DNA of 64,000 nucleotides from Providencia sp. R33 (GCF_019343475.1 NZ_CP072453.1:1550001-1614000), one strand, 5' to 3'. Numbered from the stretch's first letter, positions 36,270 to 45,394 are shown. The notes: generated by a model from the sequence alone, not told the origin. Numbers and translations are program-made.

Positions 36270-36580
36270 TCTGGCTTTTGATTATCACGCTAACCGCGGT
36301 TATTTTTACACTGCGCTATGTATTTCTCATCCCACAATTACCGATTAGGCTGCCTTTGATTGTTCGCCAAGCATTAGGTTACTCCGCCCCTTGCTTATTA
36401 ACAGCAATTTATGCACCTGTTATTTTATTAGAAAATCATGAGCTTAGAAATTTTCCTGATAACCCGTATTTGTGGGGTGCTTTATTCTGTGTCATCGTCG
36501 CATCGTTGCTTAAAAACATGCTATTAACCGTAGGTCTGACCCTCGTATTTTTCTATTCATTGATTTATTTCATGGGGTGA
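36266..36580 (+). CDS. azlD: AzlD-family branched-chain amino acid exporter, small subunit
   Basis: The 104-residue hydrophobic protein has three to four helices and the AzlD pattern LRYVFLIPQLPIRLPLIVRQALGYSAPCLLTAIYAPVI. It pairs with AzlC, whose stop codon overlaps its ATG. A 13-bp hairpin (with two G-U pairs) begins 14 bp after its stop. Confidence 0.9.
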   Translation: MIWLLIITLTAVIFTLRYVFLIPQLPIRLPLIVRQALGYSAPCLLTAIYAPVILLENHELRNFPDNPYLWGALFCVIVASLLKNMLLTVGLTLVFFYSLIYFMG

Positions 36581-36593
36581 TACCCATTAATAA

Positions 36594-36627
36594 GGATAAA
36601 GTAAGGTCGCAACACTTTGCTTTATCC
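36594..36627 (+). terminator. Hairpin after azlCD
   Basis: GGATAAAGTAAGG pairs with CTTTGCTTTATCC (13 bp including two G-U pairs) around an 8-nt loop. There is no strong T tract, so termination may be weak. Confidence 0.5.
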
Positions 36628-36761
36628 CTCTAATCCCGCATAATAGCCTACTTCGTCGCAATACGACCCTATTCAATTACTCCCTTTCTTTATGAAAGTC
36701 AGTGATCTATTGGCTTTCAATTGCGCCAATTAATTTTATAAATAATGGATAATACACAACC

Positions 36762-37229
36762 ATGCTTAATAATTATGTTTTACGCAGTGTTCGCTACATG
36801 TTGGACTTGAGCGATGCTCAAATGGTCAAAATCGTAAAACTTGCAGATTTAGATGTGACGAAAGAAGAGATGGTGTGCTGGCTAAAAAAAGATAGTGAGC
36901 CTGAATATGTGGAATGTAACGATAACGTAACCGCGCACTTTTTGAACGGCTTAATTTATCATCGTCGTGGTAAAGATGAAGATCGCCCTGCACCCGAAAT
37001 CGAAAGCCGCCTCAATAACAATATTATCCTTAAAAAATTACGTGTTGCTTTCGAATTAAAAGATACCGATATGCTTGATGTTTTCCAATTGGCGGATTTT
37101 CGTGTATCAAAACCTGAACTCAATGCCGTTTTCCGTAAGCCAGGGCATAAAAACTACCGCGAATGTGGAGATCAGCTTCTGCGTTATTTCCTAAAAGGCC
37201 TAACTACACGCTTACGTGGCGATAAATAA
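36762..37229 (+). CDS. yehS: YehS-like DUF1456 protein
   Basis: The 155-residue protein contains two copies of the roughly 65-residue DUF1456 repeat: NYVLRSVRYMLDLSDAQMVKIVKLADLDVTKEEM...FLNGLIYHRRG and NIILKKLRVAFELKDTDMLDVFQLADFRVSKPEL...FLKGLTTRLRG. E. coli YehS has the same layout. The biochemical function is unknown. It stands alone. Confidence 0.9.
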   Translation: MLNNYVLRSVRYMLDLSDAQMVKIVKLADLDVTKEEMVCWLKKDSEPEYVECNDNVTAHFLNGLIYHRRGKDEDRPAPEIESRLNNNIILKKLRVAFELKDTDMLDVFQLADFRVSKPELNAVFRKPGHKNYRECGDQLLRYFLKGLTTRLRGDK

Positions 37230-37324
37230 TACATATCTTACGCCGTTCTGGTATTTGCCTAAAATATAATTGGCGAATGCCAGATAGTCTCGCCCTATTA
37301 ACGCCATCATCTATAACGTTCAGA

Positions 37325-38239
37325 TTAAATATTTTCCAGCAAGTAATTTAAAAATAAATCGATTTTTGGGGATAATGCACTTCGGCTTGCATAGACCGCT
37401 CTTAGCTCTATGGGGGCCGGGTTTACCTCATCCAATTGAATAATCGTTAATTGGCCTGATTTAATCTGTGCACGGCAAGCCTCTAACGATAAAATAGCAA
37501 AACCAACGCCACTCACCGCTGCTGCATGGGCGAGTACCCCACTATTCACTCGATATGGACTATTTATCATCACAGTACGCTGCTTACCCTGAGCATCAAT
37601 AAAAATCCACGGCTGGCCTTGTAAAGCACTGAGGCTTGAAATACAAGGTAACTTCGCTAAATCAGTCATGGTTTTCGGCTTGCCGAATTTACTGATAAGT
37701 TCAGGAGATGCGACTACCACACTTTGCCATGATTTCACCAATCTTGAGTGGTAGCTGCTATCCTCAAGTTCTCCACGATGAAAAGTCAGCAATAAATCAA
37801 TTTCATCGCTGATAACATCACGGGGCATTAATTGTGTGTCACAATGGATATTAAGTTGTGGGTGCATCAATGCAAATTTTGCCAATAAATTGGCTAATAA
37901 TACGCTACCCGCTTCACTTGGGATGGTAAGGCGTAACGTACCAGTCACCCCACGAGGATAGCTGATTTGTTGAACAATATTGTCTAATTCACTGACTAAT
38001 TTTTGGCTTTGCTCAAACAGAATATTACCTGCTTCTGTTAATCGCATCTGTCTTGTTGTTCGTTCGATTAAACGGCAATTTAGCTGTTCTTCTAATTGCT
38101 TGATTTGTCGACTCACATTGGATGATGGCATCGAAAGCTGCTTTGCAGCATTAATAAAGTTACCTTGCGTTGCAACCGCAATAAAAACCTTTAATAAATT
38201 TAGGTCAACCACCGTGCGTACTTCCTTTTCATTCAACAT
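37325..38239 (-). CDS. LysR-family transcriptional regulator
   Basis: The 304-residue protein has a LysR HTH (LKVFIAVATQGNFINAAKQLSMPSSNVSRQIKQLEEQL) and a CrgA/DmlR-type effector domain. It follows accA by 21 bp on the same strand, so it may be co-transcribed with it. A GTG nine codons in (VDLNLLKVF) is an alternative start. Target unknown. Confidence 0.85.
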   Translation of the reverse strand: MLNEKEVRTVVDLNLLKVFIAVATQGNFINAAKQLSMPSSNVSRQIKQLEEQLNCRLIERTTRQMRLTEAGNILFEQSQKLVSELDNIVQQISYPRGVTGTLRLTIPSEAGSVLLANLLAKFALMHPQLNIHCDTQLMPRDVISDEIDLLLTFHRGELEDSSYHSRLVKSWQSVVVASPELISKFGKPKTMTDLAKLPCISSLSALQGQPWIFIDAQGKQRTVMINSPYRVNSGVLAHAAAVSGVGFAILSLEACRAQIKSGQLTIIQLDEVNPAPIELRAVYASRSALSPKIDLFLNYLLENI

Positions 38240-38260
38240 GAGTGACCTAAACTAATAACA

Positions 38261-39220
38261 TTAGCAGTAACCAAATGCCATGATTTTTTGGTAACGCTTT
38301 GATAATAAAGCATCCGTATCCAGTTGAGTTAGCGCAGCCAAGTCTGTTATCAATTGTTGTTTTAAATGTTCAGCCGCCAACTGATAATTTCGGTGTGCTC
38401 CCCCTAATGGCTCAGGAATAATTGTATCAATAATGCCCAATTCTTTTAATCGGGGGGCTGTCATCCCCATCACTTCAGAAGCAATTTGCGCTTTTTGCGC
38501 ATCTTTCCACAGAATTGACGCACAGCCTTCGGGTGAAATGGCGGCATAAGTACTGTACTCAAGCATATTAATTCGGTCACCGACGCCGATCCCCAACGCG
38601 CCTCCAGAGCAGCCCTCCCCAGTAACAACACAAATAATCGGCGTTTTTAGGCGGGTCATTTCTAATATATTCTTCGCGATAGCTTCAGCCTGTCCACGCT
38701 CTTCAGCGCCCACGCCTGGGTAGGCACCTGCTGAGTCAATCAATGTGATGACAGGTAATTTAAAACGTTCCGCCATTTGCATTAAGCGTAACGCTTTGCG
38801 ATAACCCTCAGGTGATGGCATACCAAAATTACGCATCACCTTCTCTTTGGTTGTTCGCCCTTTTTGTTGCCCTAACACCATGACTGGGCGCCCTGCGATA
38901 CGCGCTAAGCCACCTACCAGCGCTTTATCATCTGCAAATGCGCGGTCTCCCGCCAATTCCTGAAATTCCGTAAATATTAAGGGAATATAATCAAGGGGAT
39001 ATGGCCTTAATGGGTGCCTTGCTAATTGTACAATTTCCCACGCACCAAGAGAGGAAAAAATCGATTTCGTCAATGAGTGGGACTTTTTTTCTAACAGTTT
39101 GATTTCTTCTTCGAGCTTAATTTCACTCGGGTGCCCCTGCTGCTTGAAAGCAACCAGCGCCTCAATTTTGTCATTAAGTTCAACAATTGGTTTTTCAAAA
39201 GCTAAAAAATGAGTAGACAT
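38261..39220 (-). CDS. accA: Acetyl-CoA carboxylase carboxyltransferase alpha subunit, diverged AccA
   Basis: From the ATG at 39220 the protein has 319 residues, exactly the E. coli AccA length, and aligns throughout (FGMPSPEGYRKALRLMQMAERFKLP, GAYPGVGAEERGQAEAIAKN, SPEGCASILWKDA, IIPEPLGGAHRN). AccA with AccD transfers carboxyl from biotin to acetyl-CoA. Two normally invariant stretches differ: IDSAGAYPG for IDTPGAYPG and GEGCSGGALGIGVGD for GEGGSGGALAIGVGD. The usual dnaE/tilS neighbours are absent; instead a MerR gene and dyad lie upstream. It may be a second copy; the rest of the genome is not visible. Confidence 0.88.
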   Translation of the reverse strand: MSTHFLAFEKPIVELNDKIEALVAFKQQGHPSEIKLEEEIKLLEKKSHSLTKSIFSSLGAWEIVQLARHPLRPYPLDYIPLIFTEFQELAGDRAFADDKALVGGLARIAGRPVMVLGQQKGRTTKEKVMRNFGMPSPEGYRKALRLMQMAERFKLPVITLIDSAGAYPGVGAEERGQAEAIAKNILEMTRLKTPIICVVTGEGCSGGALGIGVGDRINMLEYSTYAAISPEGCASILWKDAQKAQIASEVMGMTAPRLKELGIIDTIIPEPLGGAHRNYQLAAEHLKQQLITDLAALTQLDTDALLSKRYQKIMAFGYC

Positions 39221-39270
39221 ACAGACCTTAAAATCATTCACACGATTTTAAGAGTGTAAAGGGTTAATCT

Positions 39271-39318
39271 ATCCCATTCTACGATTGAGTATGGGATTCA
39301 TTAATATCAAATATGGGA
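39271..39318. promoter_or_regulatory. ATCCCAT/ATGGGAT dyad upstream of accA
   Basis: ATCCCAT (39271) and ATGGGAT (39291) form an inverted repeat with a 13-bp spacer, and a further ATGGGAT occurs at 39312. The group lies between the merR stop and the accA start. MerR regulators bind dyads inside over-long promoter spacers, so this is a candidate MerR operator for accA. Confidence 0.45.
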
Positions 39319-39329
39319 TAATTAATAGG

Positions 39330-39746
39330 TTATTTATTCTTGATGCGGTTTAATTTTAGACTGTTATTCATGATTTTTTGGAAGTTCGGACACAAAAAAT
39401 GGTTCTCTTCTGGGCAATTGGCAATATGAACAATACCCTCTTTTAGCGCCAATAAATTTTGAATCGTGTGCTCAATTTCATCTGCTTTTGCCATCAAGCT
39501 GGTGCGCTCAATATTTGGGCCATCTTGATGATTGAGCATTTTCGCAATTTCATCGAGTGTAAACTTAGCCTGCTGCCCTAGGCTTATCAACGACAAACGG
39601 GTTATCACATCTTTACCATGATAAATACGCTTTAAGCCTTTTCTACCAATCGGTTTAATTAATCCCTTTTCTTCATAATAACGAAGTGTTGAGGCGGCTA
39701 AACCTGACAGTTGACTCACTTGCGAAATATCTAATTCATCATGCAT
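39330..39746 (-). CDS. MerR-family transcriptional regulator
   Basis: The 138-residue protein opens with a MerR HTH (LDISQVSQLSGLAASTLRYYEEKGLIKPIGRKGLKRIY), a coiled-coil dimer helix, and a tail with two Cys-Pro pairs (NCPEENHFLCPNF) that could bind a ligand or metal. It is sandwiched between a GNAT gene (20-bp gap upstream) and accA (109-bp gap downstream holding a dyad), so accA is its most likely target. Confidence 0.85.
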   Translation of the reverse strand: MHDELDISQVSQLSGLAASTLRYYEEKGLIKPIGRKGLKRIYHGKDVITRLSLISLGQQAKFTLDEIAKMLNHQDGPNIERTSLMAKADEIEHTIQNLLALKEGIVHIANCPEENHFLCPNFQKIMNNSLKLNRIKNK

Positions 39747-39766
39747 AGAGCGATAACCCGTTGATA

Positions 39767-40306
39767 TTATAGTGCCACTGGCGTTAATTTCTGCCGTAAT
39801 AGAACAGTAATATTACCATTCATAAATATTTCACGATCAACAACATAACCTAACTTTTCAGCAACGCGTAATGACGGTAAGTTTCTCGGTTCAATAAAAC
39901 AAATAGTTTGTTGATGCTCATTTTGCGCTTTTAGCCAACTTAGCGCCGCTTGCATTGCCTCGGTTGCATAGCCTTTGCCTTGGAATTCTGGTGCGATAAC
40001 CCAACCCGCCTCAGGAACTCCTTTCACTTGGGGCTCAACCATTCGATGAAAATCCGCAAACCCAAGGTCACCAACATACTGTCCTGTCGCTTTTTCCCTT
40101 ACTGCCCAATAACCAAAGCCTAACAGTGGCCAGAGCCCACCATAAGCTAGCATTCTCATCCATGATTCACGCTCTGTTGATGGCATACCACCAATATGGC
40201 GTACCATTGATTCTGTCGCCCACAGTTTTGCCAGCGCAGGAAAATCACTTACTTGATGTTTCGATAAAATCAATCTTTCTGTTTCTATTTCAGGTATTAA
40301 AGCCAT
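39767..40306 (-). CDS. GNAT N-acetyltransferase, RimJ/RimL type
   Basis: The 179-residue protein begins IPEIETERLILSKHQVSDFPALAKLWATE and has the acetyl-CoA loop in EAGWVIAPEFQGKGYATEAMQAALSWL, followed by FIEPRNLPSLRVAEKLGYV. The ATG at 40306 has GGAGAGG six bases upstream, deciding it over an earlier frame that overlaps amn. It lies 16 bp after the amn stop and 20 bp before merR, so these three are probably one transcript. Confidence 0.85.
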   Translation of the reverse strand: MALIPEIETERLILSKHQVSDFPALAKLWATESMVRHIGGMPSTERESWMRMLAYGGLWPLLGFGYWAVREKATGQYVGDLGFADFHRMVEPQVKGVPEAGWVIAPEFQGKGYATEAMQAALSWLKAQNEHQQTICFIEPRNLPSLRVAEKLGYVVDREIFMNGNITVLLRQKLTPVAL

Positions 40307-40322
40307 AGATTGCCTCTCCTTG

Positions 40323-41789
40323 CTATCTAAATGGGGGTTCATCAAAAGTTCTTAACTTCCGAGAGTGTAACTTATCCCCTTCTTGATGTAATAAATCAAT
40401 AGCACGAATACCTATTTGTAGGTGTTCTGAGATAGCGCCCTCATAAAAACTATTAGCCTGGCCCGGTAATTTAATTTCCCCATGCAATGGCTTATCTGAT
40501 ACACACAGAAGTGTGCCATAAGGCACTCTAAAACGATAACCCTGTGCAGCGATGGTCGCGCTTTCCATATCAACAGCAACGGCACGACTTAGACTAAAGC
40601 GTCTTGCTGTGGCAAAGAAACGCAGCTCCCAGTTTCTATCATCCGTTGTTACGACAGTTCCCGTGCGTAAACGTTGCTTCACCAATTCCCCAGGCATATT
40701 ACTGACTTGCTTAGTCGCATCATAAAGCGCTCGTTGAACCTCTGCGATACTTGGAATAGGAATATCTGGCGGTAATACATCATCCAAAATATGATCATCA
40801 CGTAAATATGCATGAGCAAGTACATAATCACCAATATTTTGGCTTTCCCTTAATCCCCCACAATGGCCAATCATTAACCATGCATGTGGCCTTAATACCG
40901 CTAAATGATCACAAATATTTTTTGCATTGGATGGACCTACACCAATATTCACCAATGTTATTCCTGAACCATCTCGCGCAATCAGGTGATATGCAGGCAT
41001 TTGGAATTTTTTCCATGTCATATCTGAAATGGCAATTTGTGGGTCCGCATTTTCATCAGTGAGGTAATTATAACCAACACAAGATAATGCGATATAACGG
41101 CTATCTGGGTCACGAATTTGTTCACAAGCCCAGCTGACAAACTCATCCACATAGCGGTTATAGTTGGTAAATAAAATATAAGGCTGTACATGCTCAGGTG
41201 GCGTGCCGGTATAATGTTTCAGGCGTGCAAGTGAAAAATCTACGCGTAAAGCATCAAAATGCGACAACGGCATTTCGTCAGAAACCGTATATAGACCATC
41301 GGTAATATCATCACTAATATGAGCTAAATCCGTTATCGGAAAATGCGCGGCAAGGCTGCTACTCATACTTCTATCAAGCACTAAATCAGAGCCATCAATG
41401 ACAAACGGGTACGGAATTTCAGTTTTAGACGGACGAACGGCAAAAAATACGTCATAGTCTTGTTGTAAAATAGAAAGTTGTTCCGTTAAATAACTGCGAA
41501 ATAACTCGGGTTGAGTCACTGTGATGGAATAGCTTCCTTTCTTTACAAACCGTGCATAAGCTCGTGTTTTTTCGCAGTGATCGATTTTGCCTTCCCACGT
41601 GACACAAAGTTCAGGATAAGCAAATAACCCACTTTCTCTTTCGGCTGAATTTGGTATACGCCCTTCTGTGACATAAACAGCAATTGCATCTCTTAATGAT
41701 TGAATAGCATTTGAATATAAAGACGACAGTTTATCCAATACGTCTTCAATAGATAAATTTTCATTCTTCTGGCATTTTTCCAAAGACAC
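40323..41789 (-). CDS. amn: AMP nucleosidase
   Basis: The protein aligns with E. coli Amn from YSNAIQSLRDAI to the C-terminus: LDRSMSSSLAAHFP, DFSLARLKHYTGTPPEHVQP, LVNIGVGPSNAKNICDHLAVLRP, GHCGGLRESQNIGDYVLAHAYLRDDH and AVDMESATIAAQGYRFRVPYGTLLCVSDKPLHGEIKLPGQ. It cleaves AMP to adenine and ribose 5-phosphate. No ATG fits the family start; the GTG at 41789 with AGGAG six bases upstream gives 488 residues (E. coli 484) and is my choice. Any longer start would run into the upstream AEC gene. Confidence 0.93.
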   Translation of the reverse strand: MSLEKCQKNENLSIEDVLDKLSSLYSNAIQSLRDAIAVYVTEGRIPNSAERESGLFAYPELCVTWEGKIDHCEKTRAYARFVKKGSYSITVTQPELFRSYLTEQLSILQQDYDVFFAVRPSKTEIPYPFVIDGSDLVLDRSMSSSLAAHFPITDLAHISDDITDGLYTVSDEMPLSHFDALRVDFSLARLKHYTGTPPEHVQPYILFTNYNRYVDEFVSWACEQIRDPDSRYIALSCVGYNYLTDENADPQIAISDMTWKKFQMPAYHLIARDGSGITLVNIGVGPSNAKNICDHLAVLRPHAWLMIGHCGGLRESQNIGDYVLAHAYLRDDHILDDVLPPDIPIPSIAEVQRALYDATKQVSNMPGELVKQRLRTGTVVTTDDRNWELRFFATARRFSLSRAVAVDMESATIAAQGYRFRVPYGTLLCVSDKPLHGEIKLPGQANSFYEGAISEHLQIGIRAIDLLHQEGDKLHSRKLRTFDEPPFR

Positions 41790-41865
41790 GCACAACTCCT
41801 CATCAAATGAAGTAATCTCTCGATAACATAGAGTATCAATGTGACAGTTGCAAAACATATCACTA

Positions 41866-42774
41866 TTAATGCATGACGAATGACAATACCAAGGGCAATG
41901 TGACCACAGCAATAATGGTTTGTAATGTGATAATACCTGCCATTAATTGACTGTCACCATTCAGTTGACGAGTCAAAATATAGGCGGTTGGCGCAGTAGG
42001 TATTGCAAAAAATATGACTAATAAAACTGTTTCTAAATTAGGTAAAGAAAATAACTTAGCGATGAGGACAGCTAATAGAGGCATAGCAAGTAAACGCAAA
42101 ATTGTAGACACCATAATGGGCTTAAATTCTTTACGTAATGTCGCTGTTTGCAATGCGCCACCGATACAAATCAACCCTAATGGTAAACTTGCTGCTGCTA
42201 ATAATTTTAATAATTGCTCAGAACCAAAAGGCAGGCCAACGGGTAATATGTTTAATAAAATTCCGATAACACATGAAATAATCAATGGGTTTTTAATGAT
42301 TGGTAGCAATAGCTGTTTTATCGAAACTTTATTTCCTGAAGATAACGCTAGCACTGCAATGACATTACAGCTCGGTACTAAAATCGCCATTATGACTGCC
42401 GCAACAGCAACCCCCTCTTTACCGAACAAGTCCGCCACAATCGCCAAACCTAAATAAGTATTAAAGCGAGTGATACCTTGAATATATGCACCAAAACGGG
42501 GGATGGTTATTTTGAATAAATATTTACTTAGCAGCACCAACAATGAACTTACTGCTAAAATGCAGAATATCGCACTGCCAAGATAGAGTAATTTTGGATT
42601 ATCTAAAGGCGCACTAGCTAAGCTATTAATTAATAATGCAGGAAATAATATAAAGTAGTTTAGTTTTTCCGCACCCGGCCAAAAATCAGCTGAAAATAAT
42701 GAAGTTCGCCGCAACACAAAACCCATCGTAATCAGAGCAAATAATGGCCATAGAGCCAGTAGAATTTTATCCAT
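41866..42774 (-). CDS. AEC-family (auxin efflux carrier type) transporter
   Basis: The 302-residue membrane protein has about ten helices in two halves, with LNYFILFPALLINSLASAPL and the C-terminal FFAIPTAPTAYILTRQLNGDSQLMAGIITLQTIIAVVTLPLVL typical of bacterial AEC permeases such as YfdV and MdcF. Substrate is probably a dicarboxylate or similar anion. It is upstream of amn on the same strand with a 76-bp gap. Confidence 0.87.
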   Translation of the reverse strand: MDKILLALWPLFALITMGFVLRRTSLFSADFWPGAEKLNYFILFPALLINSLASAPLDNPKLLYLGSAIFCILAVSSLLVLLSKYLFKITIPRFGAYIQGITRFNTYLGLAIVADLFGKEGVAVAAVIMAILVPSCNVIAVLALSSGNKVSIKQLLLPIIKNPLIISCVIGILLNILPVGLPFGSEQLLKLLAAASLPLGLICIGGALQTATLRKEFKPIMVSTILRLLAMPLLAVLIAKLFSLPNLETVLLVIFFAIPTAPTAYILTRQLNGDSQLMAGIITLQTIIAVVTLPLVLSFVMH

Positions 42775-43088
42775 GAAAATTTAATCTATTTTTATCAGTG
42801 TATTAGATATTGATAATCACGAGTCTAACGTTAATTTTTTGTAGCGGATAGGTAAAAAAAGCTCTCAATGTCAATATTTTCCCAATTTTATGATTAGTTT
42901 AACAAAAATTTGCCTCAACAAAATTATCCACACTTTTTCTACTTGTACTTTCATCAATTTTGCGACGGTACTGGCCTGTTAAGCTAGCAAGTTAGATTAT
43001 CTAACCTCAATTTCAAAATATCATTTGCTTGCATGATTAATTTTATGTATTTTTATTCACTATAAATGCATAATTAAAGAGGTTTAAA
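42775..43088. promoter_or_regulatory. Divergent promoter region, AEC gene / amino acid ABC operon
   Basis: The 314-bp gap holds a short perfect palindrome GTTAGATTATCTAAC (42991-43005), a candidate operator, and AT-rich DNA. No RNA gene or coding frame was seen. Confidence 0.4.
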
Positions 43089-43856
43089 ATGTTAAAGAAA
43101 CTTGTTTTTGCTGGTTGTTTAACACTGGCAGCTTTTTCAGGGAGTGTTTACGCAAAAGATAGTTATACCGTAGGTGCTGGTGGGACATACCGTCCATTTG
43201 AATTTGAAAATAGCCAAAAACAACTTGAAGGTTTTGATATTGATATTATCAAAGCGATTGCTGATGCTGAAGGATTTGACGTAAAACTGGTCAACACGCC
43301 GTGGGAAGGTATTTTTGCCACTTTATCCTCTGGGGATAGAGATATTCTAATTTCAGGTATCACGATCACCGATAAACGTAAAAATATGGTCGATTTTTCA
43401 AACCCTTATTTTCCTGCAGAACAAGCTATCGTGATCAGTGAGTCATCCAAAGTCACTGATTTAAATAGCTTAAAAGATTTAAACGTTGGTGTTGTGAATT
43501 CCAGCACAGGGGATATTGTAGTCTCCGATGTCATTGGTAAAAACAGCACTTCCATTAAACGTTTCGACAATACACCGTTGCTGTTACAAGAACTATATGA
43601 AGATGGTATTGATGCTGCTGTCGGTGACGTAGGCGTCATTAAGTACTACATCAAAACTCATCCAGAGAAAAAATTTAAATTAATTTACGACAATCATTTT
43701 GAAAAACAATATTTTGGTATTGCGGTTGCTAAAGGTAATAGTGAGTTACAACAAAAAATCAATAATGGTTTAAATACCATTGTTGAAAACGGAACTTATA
43801 ACCAAATTTATCAAAAATGGTTTGATGCGAACGTTCCTCAATTACCAAAACAATAG
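43089..43856 (+). CDS. Polar amino acid ABC transporter substrate-binding protein
   Basis: A signal peptide (MLKKLVFAGCLTLAAFSGSVYA) precedes a family-3 solute-binding protein of 255 residues in total: GTYRPFEFENSQKQLEGFDIDIIKAIA, PWEGIFATLSSGDRDILISGITITDKRKNMVDFSNPYF and QYFGIAVAKGNSELQQKINNGLN. It binds an amino acid in the periplasm; GlnH/ArtJ-like proteins are nearest in style. It is followed by a strong hairpin before the permease gene, which should give excess binding protein over membrane parts. Confidence 0.9.
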   Translation: MLKKLVFAGCLTLAAFSGSVYAKDSYTVGAGGTYRPFEFENSQKQLEGFDIDIIKAIADAEGFDVKLVNTPWEGIFATLSSGDRDILISGITITDKRKNMVDFSNPYFPAEQAIVISESSKVTDLNSLKDLNVGVVNSSTGDIVVSDVIGKNSTSIKRFDNTPLLLQELYEDGIDAAVGDVGVIKYYIKTHPEKKFKLIYDNHFEKQYFGIAVAKGNSELQQKINNGLNTIVENGTYNQIYQKWFDANVPQLPKQ

Positions 43857-43869
43857 TTTTATTTACTTT

Positions 43870-43897
43870 AAAGCCATCTTTTGATGGCTTTTTCTCG
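43870..43897 (+). terminator. Intra-operon attenuator between binding protein and permease
   Basis: AAAGCCATC and GATGGCTTT form a 9-bp stem with a TTTT loop followed by TTCTCGTTTT. It lies between two cotranscribed genes, so it probably lowers expression of the downstream permease and ATPase. Confidence 0.75.
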
Positions 43898-43920
43898 TTT
43901 TAAATCAGGGTGAAATTACG

Positions 43921-44685
43921 ATGTCTGCTTTTCGTTGGGAAATAATTGAAGAATATGCCCCATTATTCGCTGAAGGTGCATTGATGACCATCAAGGCCAC
44001 CATTATTTGCGTGATTTTAGGCTCTTTATGGGGGCTTACGCTCGGGCTGGGGAGAACAGCCAAAGCGGAACAAGGAGTGTGGAAACCTATTTTACACTAT
44101 TTCGTGCAATGGCCAGTGCGTTTTTACGTCAGCGCCTTTCGTGGAACGCCTTTATTTGTTCAAATAATGGTAGTCCACTTTGCATTAGTGCCTTTATTTA
44201 TTAACCCGCGAGATGGCCTATTCGTGACTTCTGGGTTGATGTCCGTTGATACCGCTAAAATGCTACGCTCTGACTATGGTGCCTTTTTATCTTGCGTCAT
44301 TGCTATTACTTTGAATTCAGGCGCTTATGTTTCTGAAATTTTCCGTGCTGGTATTCAATCGATTGATAAAGGGCAAATGGAAGCCTCTCGTGCACTCGGT
44401 ATGAGCTGGGCAAAAACCATGCGTAAAGTGATCCTTCCTCAAGCTTTCCGTCGAATCTTACCTCCTTTGGGGAATAACGCGATTGCGATTGTTAAAGATT
44501 CATCACTTGCCTCCGCTATTGGATTAGCCGACCTCGCCTATGCTGCTCGTACCGTTTCAGGGGCCTATGCCACATATTGGGAACCCTACTTAACAATATC
44601 AATTATCTATTGGATGCTGACATTTATACTCGCTCAGTTAGTACAATATATGGAAAGAAGGTTGGGCAGAAGTGATTTACGTTAA
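43921..44685 (+). CDS. Amino acid ABC transporter permease
   Basis: The 254-residue protein is a HisM/GlnP-type permease with FRGTPLFVQIM, the EAA loop EASRALGMSWAKTMRKVILPQAFRRILPPLGNNAIAIVKDSSL and YWMLTFILAQLVQYMERRLGR. Only one permease is encoded, so it likely works as a homodimer. A hydrophilic insert of about 25 residues (INPRDGLFVTSGLM...) separates early helices. It overlaps the ATPase gene by 14 bp. Confidence 0.9.
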   Translation: MSAFRWEIIEEYAPLFAEGALMTIKATIICVILGSLWGLTLGLGRTAKAEQGVWKPILHYFVQWPVRFYVSAFRGTPLFVQIMVVHFALVPLFINPRDGLFVTSGLMSVDTAKMLRSDYGAFLSCVIAITLNSGAYVSEIFRAGIQSIDKGQMEASRALGMSWAKTMRKVILPQAFRRILPPLGNNAIAIVKDSSLASAIGLADLAYAARTVSGAYATYWEPYLTISIIYWMLTFILAQLVQYMERRLGRSDLR

Positions 44686-45394
44686 TGATTTACAAAAAAA
44701 ATTTGGTGAAACTCATGTTTTACGTGGTATTTCTTGCGAAATTCATCCACAAGAGGTTATCTGTGTTATTGGCCCTTCTGGCTCAGGTAAAAGTACGTTT
44801 TTACGCTGCTTAAATGCACTCGAACGCCCCGATGGCGGCGAAATCAAAGTCAACGGGTTCGATGTCCATGACCCTAAAACTGATTTAAATAAAATGCGTG
44901 AAAATGTCGGCATGGTTTTTCAACGTTTTAATTTATTTCCGCATATGACTGTGCTTGAAAATTTAATGATGGCACCTACTTTAGTTAAAGGATTAAAAAA
45001 AGAACACGCCTTAAAACAAGCTGAACAACTATTAACCAAGGTTGGTTTATTAGATAAAATAGATGCTTGGCCCGCCAGCCTTTCAGGTGGTCAGCAGCAA
45101 CGAGTTGCCATTGCCCGAGCACTGGCAATGCAGCCTTCCATCTTATTATTTGATGAACCTACTTCAGCATTGGATCCTGAATTAGTTGGCGAAGTATTAT
45201 CTGTTATGAAAACATTAGCCACTGAAGGTATGACGATGGTTATCGTAACCCATGAAATGGGTTTTGCCCGTGAAGTTGCTGATCGTGTTATGTTTATAGA
45301 CCAAGGTATTATTCAAGAAGAAGGTACGCCTGAGCAGCTGTTTACTGCCCCTAAAAACCCTCGTACTGCGGAGTTTTTAAGTAAGGTTCTCTAA
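44672..45394 (+). CDS. Amino acid ABC transporter ATP-binding protein
   Basis: The 240-residue ATPase has Walker A GPSGSGKST, Q-loop VFQRFNLFPH, signature LSGGQQQR, Walker B LLFDEPTSALDPE and the switch His in VTHEMGFAREVADR. It is of the GlnQ/HisP type. The start is a GTG inside the end of the permease gene, consistent with translational coupling. A strong terminator follows. Confidence 0.92.
   Translation: MIYVNDLQKKFGETHVLRGISCEIHPQEVICVIGPSGSGKSTFLRCLNALERPDGGEIKVNGFDVHDPKTDLNKMRENVGMVFQRFNLFPHMTVLENLMMAPTLVKGLKKEHALKQAEQLLTKVGLLDKIDAWPASLSGGQQQRVAIARALAMQPSILLFDEPTSALDPELVGEVLSVMKTLATEGMTMVIVTHEMGFAREVADRVMFIDQGIIQEEGTPEQLFTAPKNPRTAEFLSKVL

Noticed and set aside
43020..43080. ArgR-box-like AT-rich dyads before the amino acid binding-protein gene
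   Set aside because: Only scattered partial matches to the 18-bp consensus; indistinguishable from chance in this AT-rich leader.
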